In this document: positions 27,691-36,444 of the stretch, one piece after another | Numbering within the stretch: position 1 is the first letter of the stretch | Layout of the letters: each line of letters opens with the position of its first letter | Source of the DNA: Kordia periserrulae | GTDB taxonomy: Bacteria; Bacteroidota; Bacteroidia; Flavobacteriales; Flavobacteriaceae | Reading direction: 5' to 3' | Assembly (NCBI RefSeq): GCF_003054265.1 | Contig: NZ_QBKT01000004.1 | Location: 372,001-436,000 of the forward strand | Length of the DNA: 64,000 nucleotides | Notes under the pieces: generated by a model | Databases searched by the model: none | What the model was told of the DNA's origin: nothing | What the model saw: the letters and a program-made list of their open reading frames with translations, nothing else | Translations under genes and position numbers: made by a program

Positions 27691-29745
27691 TTGTCTATTT
27701 TGGATGTCCCGAATAATAATGTACTATTGAGAATTAACCTAAATCCAACGTTGTTGTTGCCAAAAAACTATGCGCATCTTGCCTGTTTTTTGAGCTTTTT
27801 TTTATGCGCTACAGCGTTTACTGCTTGCGTTGGTCAAAATTCACAAACAGCGATTTCGGAGGAGCATCAAGACGATATACAAGTCATATTGGCAGACGAT
27901 TGGGAGTTTTATTGGAATGCTTTGTTGACTCCTGAAGAGTTGCCTCAAAATCCTGCTTCAGAGAAGGTTTCATTGCAAGACTGGACAAACTTTGCTGCTT
28001 CAAACGCCGAAAGTTTGCCTGCGTTTGGCTATGCTACGTATCGAACGACAGTGACACTTCCAAAAGAACGTCCGCATGTTTCGTTGTACATTCCGTCGAT
28101 TTATGCAGCTTCTAAAACGTGGATTAATGGCAGATTGGTCTCTGAAATCGGAAAAGTCGGAAAAACACGTGCCGAAACGTTGCATAGACGTTTTTCGCAA
28201 ATTATTCCACTGAATACCAGCGATACGCGTTTTGAAATCGTGATTCAGGTCGCGAATTTTTACCATCACAAAGGTGGCATCGACAAGCCTTTGATTATTG
28301 ACAATTCTCAAAAACTGCAAAACCAAAAATCCAAACGCATCATTGCTGACATGACGTATATGGGAAGTTTGAGTTTTATTGGTGTCTTTTTCCTTTTGTT
28401 CTTTTTGTTGTATTGGAATAAAGATAAAGCGGTATTGTATTTTGCAGTGCTGTGTTTATCGCTCGTTTATATGTCGCTCAGTGACCGATACGCGCCTTTT
28501 GCAGAGATTTTTGAGTCGATTAGCTGGATTTTCTTGACGAAAGTGGAATACATTTCATTATTTTTAGCGGGCTTGTCCTCTAGCCTATTTTTCTATACCA
28601 TTTTCGTCAAATTCGTTCCAAAAACATACAAAAAAATCATTATCTACGGATTTTTGATATTATGCACACTGACCACTTTTTTACCTGCGCCACATTTTAC
28701 TCGATTCGTGATGCCATTTTTAATTTTGATGGTTATTAACATTTTATATGTGTTTTACATCATCATCAGAGCGCTTACTAGTCAGCGTCATGAATCTATT
28801 TTGATGATGACGAGTATGGTATTGGCGTCGCTGATTTTCTTTTCGCATATTTTTATCTTTTTAGGTGAAAGTAGCAATATCATTGTGTATGTGAATTTTG
28901 GATATATTATCGTTTTTCTATTGCTTTCCATGTTGTTGATGACAAGATTTGCCGATTCGTTTCACGCACTTGAAAAAGCAAAAGTAACGGCACAAGCACA
29001 GCAACAGGAAATTGCAACGAAATCGGAAGAACTTTCCAACGTCAATATTGAACTCAAAGAAAATGTCCGTCAATTGAAGAATTATAATGCAGAATTGAAT
29101 AGCTTTAATCATATTGTTTCACACGATTTAAAAGCGCCGTTGGTTGCCATGCATTCGCTGGTTTCTTTTATGGAAGAAGAACTCGATTTGGAGACCAATA
29201 CTGAAGCTGCCACACATTTTGAATCGCTCAAAGGACGTATTTCTAAAATGTACGCGCTGATTAATGGCATGCTAGAATATTCTAAAATTGCACGCGGAAA
29301 GAAAACGAAAGAAACCTTTAGCATTCAAAAGTTGCTAGAAGAGATTGTGCTTACACTGAATCCTGAAAATCTACACGAAATTCATATTCCGAAAGAAGAC
29401 ATACAGATTCACACCAGCAAAGTAGAATTGGAACATGTATTGTTGAATTTAATCAGTAATGCCATTAAACATTGCGATAAAGAGAAAGCGATTATTACGA
29501 TTTCACACACGAAAATTGCGGACATGTTTACGTTTTCTATTCGCGATAATGGTCCTGGAATTGACGCAAAATATCATTCCAAAATTTTCGATATGTTTTA
29601 CCAATTGAAAAAAGGAAATATCGAAGAAAGCACTGGAATTGGCTTAACGATAGTAAAAAAGATTGTTTCTGGAAATAAAGGAAAAATCACGATTGATTCT
29701 GAAGCTGGAAATGGTACTACGATTACGTTTACTTGGAAGGTTTAG
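27691..29745 (+). CDS. 7TM (DISM-like) sensor histidine kinase
   Basis: The protein of about 684 residues has an N-terminal hydrophobic or lipoprotein-like segment with ACVG, and an extracytoplasmic beta-rich domain of the 7TMR-DISM type (about 65-215, with ATYRTTVTLP and WINGRLV). A seven-helix membrane part (about 225-430) and a coiled coil (about 435-475) follow. Then comes a HisKA/HATPase kinase with H478 in FNHIVSHDLKAP, the N box NLISNAIKH and G boxes DNGPGID and GIGLTIVKK. It senses an outside signal, perhaps a carbohydrate. No response regulator is adjacent. No ATG opens the frame; TTG at 27691 is the nominal start and the true one is uncertain. Confidence 0.88.
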   Translation: MSILDVPNNNVLLRINLNPTLLLPKNYAHLACFLSFFLCATAFTACVGQNSQTAISEEHQDDIQVILADDWEFYWNALLTPEELPQNPASEKVSLQDWTNFAASNAESLPAFGYATYRTTVTLPKERPHVSLYIPSIYAASKTWINGRLVSEIGKVGKTRAETLHRRFSQIIPLNTSDTRFEIVIQVANFYHHKGGIDKPLIIDNSQKLQNQKSKRIIADMTYMGSLSFIGVFFLLFFLLYWNKDKAVLYFAVLCLSLVYMSLSDRYAPFAEIFESISWIFLTKVEYISLFLAGLSSSLFFYTIFVKFVPKTYKKIIIYGFLILCTLTTFLPAPHFTRFVMPFLILMVINILYVFYIIIRALTSQRHESILMMTSMVLASLIFFSHIFIFLGESSNIIVYVNFGYIIVFLLLSMLLMTRFADSFHALEKAKVTAQAQQQEIATKSEELSNVNIELKENVRQLKNYNAELNSFNHIVSHDLKAPLVAMHSLVSFMEEELDLETNTEAATHFESLKGRISKMYALINGMLEYSKIARGKKTKETFSIQKLLEEIVLTLNPENLHEIHIPKEDIQIHTSKVELEHVLLNLISNAIKHCDKEKAIITISHTKIADMFTFSIRDNGPGIDAKYHSKIFDMFYQLKKGNIEESTGIGLTIVKKIVSGNKGKITIDSEAGNGTTITFTWKV

Positions 29746-30283
29746 TTGGTTGTTTACACTGAGCTTGTCGAAGTGTTGCTTGTCTTTTTCCGATTTGTCA
29801 CTCTTAACTCTTAACTCTTAACTCTTAACTCATAACTTTTTAACTTGGTTGTCGGTTAACTTGTTTACACTATTAGTTATTTTAAAATTTAAACTCCTTA
29901 ACTTAACGTGAGTTCGATATAACTATTTTATTATACAATTGATTACTAATAGATTATACTCAATGTCAAATCGAGCGCAGTCGAGATTCCTTTGGAATTA
30001 TGAATTACATAGTGATTTCTTAAGTCGAACTCACGTTAACTTATAAACACATAAACTTCATTTATTGGTTAAACATACTTTTACATTTTTAAATTTCGTT
30101 ATTCGTTATTTGTCTATTTGATAATGCTTTTTGTTTGAAATGCCATTTTGAAACAAAGCGCTTGTCGATAGAATTTACAATTGTAGATTTTTGACATGTC
30201 AATGTAAGCATAAAAACACCTCAAAAATCTACAATCGCTTATCATTATTCTGAAATCAAAGAGATTCCCGCTTTCGTGAGAAT
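29746..30283. other. Intergenic region with CTCTTAA array and MITE-like element
   Basis: Right after the kinase stop lies an inverted copy of the CTTCGACAAGCTCAGTG element (29755-29775). A heptamer array (CTCTTAA x4, then CTCATAA) is at 29801-29835. A 137-base element with perfect 15-base inverted ends lies at 29903-30039. The remainder to 30283 contains an inverted repeat around TTGTAGATTTTTGA/TCAAAAATCTACAA (about 30180-30230), which may terminate the TonB receptor gene. No gene is seen. Confidence 0.75.
29903..30039. mobile_element. MITE-like element, 137 bases with 15-base terminal inverted repeats
   Basis: TTAACGTGAGTTCGA at 29903-29917 is the exact reverse complement of TCGAACTCACGTTAA at 30025-30039. 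The interior is AT-rich and has no ORF. The size and perfect ends suggest a non-autonomous transposon or palindromic intergenic unit. A target duplication is not clear. Confidence 0.5.
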
Positions 30284-32482
30284 TTAATGATCATCATGAT
30301 GTTCTGAATGATTTCCAAATGGTTTGATGATGAGTCCGATGCTTAAAATAAATCCATCGGTTGGCGCATAGATTTCTGGAAACGTCGGATTGCTATGTGG
30401 CGGCAATACCAATGGCGAAAAACGACTTTGCCTTCTGTCTGTAAAGTTTTCAAAGTTGGCATAAATTCCGCCCCAAGAAAAGTTACGCATCGCTAAGAAT
30501 CCCATCGTAATGAAATCGGTGGTTTCCGTACCATTTGACAAGAATTGCGAACCTGTGTAATAGGTTTCATACCCCAAACGCCATTTTTCAGTTTCATACA
30601 TCACCACGCTTCCTGCATTGTGTTTTGCAGTCAATGGTTTTTGCGGATTTCCTGGCAAGTAGCGAAGTTTTGCATCAATCAAAGCATAATTGACAAACCA
30701 TTTGAAAGCGCCATACGAGAATTTGATATTGGTTTCTGCTCCTTGCGTCAAAATTAATCCGTCTGCATTTTCATATTGAAAAAAGTTGTTGTCATTCACA
30801 TTTAAAAGCAAACCATTATCAATAGCAGTCACATAAAATAATTGATTGATGGAGAAGCCAACCGTATCGTCAAATATTTTGGTTTTGTAGTTAAAATCAA
30901 GGTTCAAACCATACGAACGCTCGGCTTTTAGCACATTTTTGTCAATTCGCACAATGTTTTCAAAGTTGATAAATTCTGCTTCTTCAGTGAATAAATCGGG
31001 TGTTTTATAGCCCAATCCGCCACCAAAACGACTTGAAAATCCACTGTCGTTTTTATATAATAATGATACTCTCGGCAATGCAAAAACGCCCCAACCTTTT
31101 GCAAAATCGGTTCGTAAGCCTGTTTCTAAAATCCAGTTTTCCGATAAGTCAAAGTTGGAATTGACAAAGACACCTAAGGTCACGTCATCTTGATCGCGTT
31201 GCAATGCTGCATTGTCATCTTCGTCAAAATTGGTCGTGTACAAATTCGCGCCAAGCGTCCAATCATTTTTGTCGTAGTTGTGTTGTAACGTCGCTTCAGT
31301 AAAGGAATTGAGTTGTGTTCCGTTAAATTGTAAATTCGGCACATTCAATTCTCTGTCAAAAAAGGAGAAACTATTTTTAAGCGTAAAAACTCGCGTAGAA
31401 TCTATTTTTGTCGTGAATACAGCTTGACTACTTAAACGTTTGGAAATGTTTTCTTCCGTGTATTGTTGTGTACCATTTTGGTTGTTTTCAATAGTGGAAA
31501 CATCGCCACCGATTCGATCGTCGTACGTTCCGTTTAGTCCAATCCAAAACGTGGTTTTTTCAGATGGATAGTAATAAAATTTCGGATTGAACGTAATCGA
31601 AGTCGTTTCTGGGAGATTGCTAAATCCGTCATCTTCTGGGTCAAATATTTGTTGATAGTTTCCAGAAGCATACAAACTCACGCCAAATTTGTCATTTCGC
31701 TTGCTGTAGAAAGCGTTTAACGTACTTCCCCACGCGCTTGTTTGGGTAAACATGAAATCTAATTCGGGTTCATAATCAGGTGTTTTAGACACCAAATTGA
31801 CCAATCCTGCAATAGCACCGCCGCCATACAACGTGGAAGCACTTCCTTTGATAATTTCAAATTGTTTTAAATCTAAAGGTGGAATTTGCATGATGCTCAG
31901 TCCGCTTGAAAATCCACCAAATAACGGAAAACCATCGCGTAAGAGTTGTGTGTAGCGTCCGTCCAATCCTTGAATTCGGATGTTTTGGTTGCCACTACTT
32001 AGCGATGTTTGCTGCATTTGAATTCCTGTACTTTCGCGTAATACCATGGAAATATTGGTCGGATTCATCATGTTTTTTTCAAACAATTCTTCACCGCCAA
32101 TGACTTCGATTCGTGTAGGAATGCGTCGAATGTCACGCGTACTACGTGTGGCTTCAATGGTAACGGCATTTAACGCTCCTTTGGATTCTTCCAAATAAAA
32201 GATGAATTCGGCAGAAGAAGGCACGGTAATCGTTGTTTCGATGGTTTTATATCCCAAAAAAGAAATCATCAGTTTGTGCGAACCGTTGGGAATGGCTGTA
32301 AAACTCGCGATTCCTTCCGTATTCGTTATCGCGCCTTTTTGTAAATCTTCAAAGAGCACATTCGCGCCAAGCAAAGCTTCTTTTTCGTGTTCCGTAAGTA
32401 CTTTAATTTGGATAGTGTTTTGTGCGTTTGTCCAACCGCTAAGCATACTTAGTAGCAGTATGCTCCATATTCGTATTTGCAT
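30284..32482 (-). CDS. TonB-dependent outer-membrane receptor with carboxypeptidase-like N-domain and His-rich tail
   Basis: From the ATG at 32482 the 732-residue protein has a signal peptide (MQIRIWSILLLSMLSGWTNAQ), a CarboxypepD_reg-like domain (about 22-110, KVLTEHEKEALLGANV), a plug domain (RIQGLDGRYTQLLRDGFPLFGG, then the EIIKGSASTLYGGGAIAG segment) and a 22-strand barrel. The C terminus ends in HSEHHDDH, a cluster of five His and Asp residues instead of the usual aromatic end, which suggests metal binding. No SusD-like partner is present, so it is probably a metal or chelate receptor. The frame is open to 32596, but that extension is translated from a heptamer array and I exclude it. 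Confidence 0.92.
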   Translation of the reverse strand: MQIRIWSILLLSMLSGWTNAQNTIQIKVLTEHEKEALLGANVLFEDLQKGAITNTEGIASFTAIPNGSHKLMISFLGYKTIETTITVPSSAEFIFYLEESKGALNAVTIEATRSTRDIRRIPTRIEVIGGEELFEKNMMNPTNISMVLRESTGIQMQQTSLSSGNQNIRIQGLDGRYTQLLRDGFPLFGGFSSGLSIMQIPPLDLKQFEIIKGSASTLYGGGAIAGLVNLVSKTPDYEPELDFMFTQTSAWGSTLNAFYSKRNDKFGVSLYASGNYQQIFDPEDDGFSNLPETTSITFNPKFYYYPSEKTTFWIGLNGTYDDRIGGDVSTIENNQNGTQQYTEENISKRLSSQAVFTTKIDSTRVFTLKNSFSFFDRELNVPNLQFNGTQLNSFTEATLQHNYDKNDWTLGANLYTTNFDEDDNAALQRDQDDVTLGVFVNSNFDLSENWILETGLRTDFAKGWGVFALPRVSLLYKNDSGFSSRFGGGLGYKTPDLFTEEAEFINFENIVRIDKNVLKAERSYGLNLDFNYKTKIFDDTVGFSINQLFYVTAIDNGLLLNVNDNNFFQYENADGLILTQGAETNIKFSYGAFKWFVNYALIDAKLRYLPGNPQKPLTAKHNAGSVVMYETEKWRLGYETYYTGSQFLSNGTETTDFITMGFLAMRNFSWGGIYANFENFTDRRQSRFSPLVLPPHSNPTFPEIYAPTDGFILSIGLIIKPFGNHSEHHDDH

Positions 32483-32784
32483 AAGTGTGTTTTTTGTGAA
32501 GCTAGATTTTTGGAAACTAGAATCTGGAGTCAGGAATCTAGAATCTGGAGTCTTGAATCTTGAATCTTGAATCTTGAATCTAAAATCGTAATTCATTCCA
32601 AAGTAATCTAGACTTTATTTTTACATTATAAGAACTCCGAGTATGAAACTGATACTTTTCATGGTTTTACAAATATAGCATAAGTTTGAGAGTTGATAAG
32701 TCTAGGTGTTTAAAAATCATCAATCAAAAATCATCAATCAAAAATCGTAAATCGTAAATCGTAAATCGTAAATCGTAAATAAAA
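32483..32784. repeat. Two heptamer arrays upstream of the TonB receptor
   Basis: At 32517-32586 ten 7-base units follow each other (CTAGAAT, CTGGAGT, CAGGAAT, then CTTGAAT x4). At 32716-32778 nine more occur (ATCATCA and ATCAAAA alternating, then ATCGTAA x5). Both arrays are non-coding and lie in the 5' region of the receptor gene, where changes in copy number could alter expression. Confidence 0.85.
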
Positions 32785-33117
32785 CTAATCCATTCCTGGA
32801 AAACTGGTGACAAATTTCACTTTGATGTCTGCAAAGCTTTCAGCTACATAGACTTTTAAATCTTCTCCGTATTCTACCACTTGCCATTCGCCGCAATCGT
32901 CCGCAAAGTTTTCTACAAGTTTGACTTTAATATCGGCAAAACTATTCACAATCTTGATTTTTACATCGGCATCTCCTCTATTCTCTACAAAACGAATTTT
33001 TCCGTAGAGTTTTTTGCCTTCAAATGTGCAATCGTCATTTTGTGTTTTTGGCGTAGAAGCGGAAATGCAAAATGTAGCTATGAATACTAAAATGATGATG
33101 TTAGAATAGTTTTTCAT
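32785..33117 (-). CDS. Small secreted protein with repeated KVKxVxSFAD motifs
   Basis: The 110-residue protein has a signal peptide (about 1-20, LVFIATFCISAS) and a short mature part built of repeats: KIKIVNSFAD, KVKLVENFAD, KVYVAESFAD and KVKFVTSFPG, each about 10 residues, with a Cys pair (C30, C74 region). The alternating pattern suggests a small beta-solenoid or sheet. Such proteins are found in Bacteroidota without known function. It is downstream of the helicase gene by 15 bases on the same strand, so it may be transcribed with it. Confidence 0.65.
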   Translation of the reverse strand: MKNYSNIIILVFIATFCISASTPKTQNDDCTFEGKKLYGKIRFVENRGDADVKIKIVNSFADIKVKLVENFADDCGEWQVVEYGEDLKVYVAESFADIKVKFVTSFPGMD

Positions 33118-33132
33118 GATTAAAATCGTCTT

Positions 33133-34446
33133 TTAAATCCTAGAAACTCTTACTTTTTTCTTTTTCAAACGCGTATTGTCAACTTTTTGAATGACCTCTT
33201 TGACTTTGGATGCTTTTACTGCAACAAAGGCACAATCTTGTTTGAGTTCAATCATGCCGAGTTCGTCTTTATTGAGTTTTCCTTGCTTTATGAACAATCC
33301 TGCAATGTCTCCTTTGGAAATTTTATCTTTTCGTCCACCCGAAATAAAGAGCGTTTTCCAGTCAGATGGTGTTGGACGTTTGGTCGATACCATTTCTTCA
33401 ATAACATCTACTTCGGCGATAAAATCAGGCACCGATTCTTCTTTCCATTGCAATACAAACGCCGTTCCTTCCGCATGCATACGTGCTGTACGACCGTTAC
33501 GATGTGTGAATTCCTGCGCTTTTAACGGCAATTGATAGTGAATGATGTATTTTATTTCAGGAACGTCAATACCACGCGCTGCCAAATCGGTTGCAATGAT
33601 GAGTTGATGCGTTCCGTTTCTAAATTTAATCAATGCGCGTTCACGATCTTTTTGTTCCATTCCGCCATAAAAACAACCGTGCGGAATGTTGTTTTCGTGT
33701 AAAAAGTCGCTCACATATTGAATCGTATTTTTAAAATTACAAAAGATAATTCCTGGCTGATTCGCCATGTGAGAAATGGTATTCAGTAAGGTATCTAATT
33801 TATCTTTAGCAGGTGAAAGAATTCGTTTTACAGTAAGTTTCGCTATTTTTTCTCCTAAATAATTTATGGTCAATGGTTTGTGCATGCCCACGAACGCTGG
33901 AATTTCCATGTCTTTCGTTGCCGATGTTAGCACGCGTTTTTCAATATTGGGCAACAATGAAATGATTTCTTTCATTTCTTCTTCAAAACCAACTTCGAGG
34001 GATTTGTCAAATTCGTCCAACACTAAGGTTTTAATCGTATTTGTATCAAACGTTGCTCTGCGCAAATGATCTGCGATTCTACCTGGCGTTCCTACTAAGA
34101 TGGCAGGATTGTGTTTTAAATCGACTTTGTCTTTGGAAAAATTGCGCCCGCCGTACACTTCATTGACTTTGAAGCCTGCTCCCATTTCGCGGGTTACTTG
34201 TGCAATTTGAATTGCCAATTCCCGCGAAGGCGCTAAAATAATAGCTTGCACATTGTCATCATCTGCGTCTAATTCGTTGATAATTGGTAGTAAAAACGCT
34301 AAGGTTTTTCCTGTTCCTGTAGGTGAAAGCAATATGGTATTGGGATGCGAACTAATAGCAAGTTTTGCTTCTTCTTGCATTTCGTTTAGGCGTTCAATCC
34401 CCAATTTTGCTAAGATTTCGCGCTGATTTTTTGTGTTTTGTGACAT
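33133..34446 (-). CDS. DEAD-box RNA helicase with DbpA-like RNA-binding domain (motif II is DEFD)
   Basis: The 437-residue helicase has the Q-motif region, motif I SPTGTGKT (about 41-48), Ia PSRELAIQ, motif II DEFD, motif III SAT and, in the second RecA domain, ATDLAARGIDVPE and HRNGRTAR. The C-terminal 65 residues match the DbpA RNA-binding domain, which targets 23S rRNA in E. coli, so a role in large-subunit assembly is likely. Motif II departs from DEAD, and motif VI has HRNGRTAR rather than HRIGRTGR. Catalytic Asp and Glu are kept, so activity is expected. Confidence 0.9.
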   Translation of the reverse strand: MSQNTKNQREILAKLGIERLNEMQEEAKLAISSHPNTILLSPTGTGKTLAFLLPIINELDADDDNVQAIILAPSRELAIQIAQVTREMGAGFKVNEVYGGRNFSKDKVDLKHNPAILVGTPGRIADHLRRATFDTNTIKTLVLDEFDKSLEVGFEEEMKEIISLLPNIEKRVLTSATKDMEIPAFVGMHKPLTINYLGEKIAKLTVKRILSPAKDKLDTLLNTISHMANQPGIIFCNFKNTIQYVSDFLHENNIPHGCFYGGMEQKDRERALIKFRNGTHQLIIATDLAARGIDVPEIKYIIHYQLPLKAQEFTHRNGRTARMHAEGTAFVLQWKEESVPDFIAEVDVIEEMVSTKRPTPSDWKTLFISGGRKDKISKGDIAGLFIKQGKLNKDELGMIELKQDCAFVAVKASKVKEVIQKVDNTRLKKKKVRVSRI

Positions 34447-34635
34447 GTTGCAAAATTACAGTTATTTTTTGGTTGTTTTGCATTTTATACAGCTTACTGA
34501 AAGATTTATTTGTTCGTGAATGCTGACCTTTGTTTTATAAAATGAACGAAAAACTTCCTTAATTTACAGTTTTCACATACAAGTTTGCTATTGATTTTTA
34601 GTAATTTAGACGAATAATTTTTAAAAAATATAGTT

Positions 34636-34800
34636 ATGAGAAAAAAGAAAATGCAATCGTTAAGGTTTAAAAAATCAGTGATTTCAAATTTAAGTGCTGA
34701 AAAAACAAAAGGTGGAGTTTCAGGTCATTGCACATCTAGTGTAAATCCGCACGAATGCTTCTTTGCATGTCCAGATTCATTATATGCGCCTTGCGATTAA
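34636..34800 (+). CDS. Lanthipeptide-like RiPP precursor (L1a-type leader)
   Basis: A 54-residue ORF. The leader MRKKKMQSLRFKKSVISNLS resembles the class I lanthipeptide leaders of Bacteroidota (pattern L-x-[LF]-K-K-x-x-I-S-x-L), followed by a GG-type site at KTKGG (about 24-27). The core has four Cys (C32, C41, C45, C53) with Ser and Thr between them, suitable for lanthionine rings or disulfides. No LanB, LanC or exporter is in the window, so modification would have to be done by enzymes elsewhere. The helicase gene is divergent and a cyclase gene follows. The frame ends at TAA 34800. Confidence 0.72.
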   Translation: MRKKKMQSLRFKKSVISNLSAEKTKGGVSGHCTSSVNPHECFFACPDSLYAPCD

Positions 34801-34895
34801 TACAATATTTTTACGTAAAAGTAAGTAATCGTTAAATACTAAGAGTTTTTCTTTAGGAATACGCAGTTGTTCCGAACTTTTAGTATTTTGCGTTT

Positions 34896-35993
34896 ATGAA
34901 ACGAACCATTCAACAATACATTTTATTTACGTTTCGATCGATTCTTTTCTGGGTTTTGGCGTTCAGTTTTATGATTGTAATTCGCTATTTCGGAATTTTT
35001 GAAGAAAAAGGCGTGAGTATTCTTCCCAAATACGAATTACCCTTAATAGACTTGCTCAGTTATGTTGCGATTTCTGCAATTCCTTTCGGGATTTTTTATG
35101 CGTTTGTGGAGTTTTTATTTGACCGTTTTTTGGCTAAAAATTTGGCGTTGGGCGTGATTGTATTTACGAAAAACTTCATCTATTTGGTAATTCTCATCTT
35201 TTTAGTGAGTTATGTGGTGGAATATTCGGGGTATATGCTCGATGTTTCTTTGGAAGAAGAACGTGGCTGGTGGCGCACGAATAAAACGTTTTGGTCCATC
35301 ATGATTTACTTTGTTGTGGCATCATTGGTGTTTTCGTTTATCAAGATTGCGAATGAAAAATTTGGTCGCGGTGTGTTTTTTAAGATGCTTACCGGAAGAT
35401 ATCGCAAACCGAAAGAAGAACAACGCATTTTTATGTTTCTCGATTTAAAAGCCTCTACCACAATTGCGGAAAATTTAGGACATTATACGTACAGTCAGCT
35501 GATTCAAGATTGTTTTTACGATTTGAATGTAATTGTTCGGAAATACGATGCTGAAATTTACCAATATGTCGGTGACGAAGCCGTGTTGACTTGGTCGTAC
35601 AAACGTGGCATAAAACGCAATAATGCGGTGGAATTGTATTTTGGTTTTTTGGATAGGATTACTTCTAGAAGTGTGTATTACCAAGAAAAATACGGTTTGA
35701 TTCCTGAGTTTAAAGCAGGAATTCACGGCGGAACGTTGATGGTTACCGAAGTAGGAAGCGTGAAGAAAGAAATTGCCTATCACGGCGACGTGATTAATAC
35801 GACTGCACGAATTCAATCGCAATGCAATACGTATCATGCAAATGTGTTGATTTCAGAAGCATTGTTGCAAAAATTAGAACTTCCTGAAAAGTATCACACA
35901 CAAAAGATTGACGATTTGTTGCTGAAAGGGAAATCGAAAACGGTGACGATTTATAGTATTGATAAGGTAGCCCGAGTCGGAGACTCGAGCTAA
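34896..35993 (+). CDS. Membrane-anchored class III adenylate/guanylate cyclase
   Basis: The 365-residue protein has four TM helices (about 12-30, 48-72, 85-110, 130-152) and a cytoplasmic cyclase domain from about 175. The domain has MFLDLKAST with the first metal Asp, YVGDEAVLTW with the second, and HGDVINTTARIQSQC with the Asn and Arg of the transition-state loop. The residue that selects ATP or GTP cannot be read with certainty. The membrane part could sense a lipid or physical signal. There is no adjacent effector. A peptide precursor gene lies 95 bases upstream. Confidence 0.87.
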   Translation: MKRTIQQYILFTFRSILFWVLAFSFMIVIRYFGIFEEKGVSILPKYELPLIDLLSYVAISAIPFGIFYAFVEFLFDRFLAKNLALGVIVFTKNFIYLVILIFLVSYVVEYSGYMLDVSLEEERGWWRTNKTFWSIMIYFVVASLVFSFIKIANEKFGRGVFFKMLTGRYRKPKEEQRIFMFLDLKASTTIAENLGHYTYSQLIQDCFYDLNVIVRKYDAEIYQYVGDEAVLTWSYKRGIKRNNAVELYFGFLDRITSRSVYYQEKYGLIPEFKAGIHGGTLMVTEVGSVKKEIAYHGDVINTTARIQSQCNTYHANVLISEALLQKLELPEKYHTQKIDDLLLKGKSKTVTIYSIDKVARVGDSS

Positions 35994-36243
35994 TAACGTT
36001 GTACGTTTCAAAGTACTTCTCGATACAAAATTCTTTCAGAATTTCACTCGAAGTGACGTTTGGGATATTGAAGTTGAACTCGGACTTGAACTCGAACTTG
36101 AACTTGAAATATCATACGTCATTTTGATTTCTTTGATAAAATAATTCATATTGATGAAAACTTCAGCTTAACGAAATATATTTTCAATCTTACATAAAAA
36201 ACATTGGTACATTTTCAAATTATCAAATTGATACATTAAAAAG
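35994..36243. repeat. Intergenic hairpin and AT-rich block shared in inverted form with 60243-60420
   Basis: A stem-loop-like element of the ACTTCTCGATAC/CACTCGAAGTGACG type is at about 36012-36058. It is followed by tandem GAACTTGAACTCGAACTTG-like words and a block from TTCAGCTTAACGAAATATATTTTC to TTGATACATT (about 36163-36237). The reverse complement of that last block lies near 60310-60385. No gene. Confidence 0.65.
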
Positions 36244-36444
36244 TCAATCCGTTTCTTCTAAAAAAAAGAATTCATTTACAGGTTTTTGAAACAATTCGCT
36301 AAGTTTTAATGCTAATACCGTAGAAGGCACATAGCGTCCTTTTTCAATGGAGTTTATCGTTTGCCTTGATACGCCTATTTTCTTGGCTAAATCGTCTTGT
36401 GTGATGTCTAAAATAGCACGTTCAATCTTAATTCTGTTTTTCAT
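36244..36444 (-). CDS. XRE-family helix-turn-helix regulator
   Basis: From the ATG at 36444 the 66-residue protein is almost all one HTH_3/XRE domain: IERAILDITQDDLAKKIGVSR with recognition helix RQTINSIEKGRYVPS. It is the small Cro/C1 type found in many bacterial two-gene units with a membrane protein. The start overlaps the TAA of the upstream membrane-protein gene as TAATG (36442-36446), so both are co-translated, and it may repress its own operon. The frame extends to 36501, but the extra residues have no homology to HTH proteins and overlap the neighbour, so I use 36444. Confidence 0.88.
   Translation of the reverse strand: MKNRIKIERAILDITQDDLAKKIGVSRQTINSIEKGRYVPSTVLALKLSELFQKPVNEFFFLEETD

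Noticed and set aside
32483-32596. N-terminal extension of the TonB receptor frame to 32596
   Set aside because: The extra 38 codons are translated from a heptamer array and precede a normal signal peptide that begins at the ATG at 32482.
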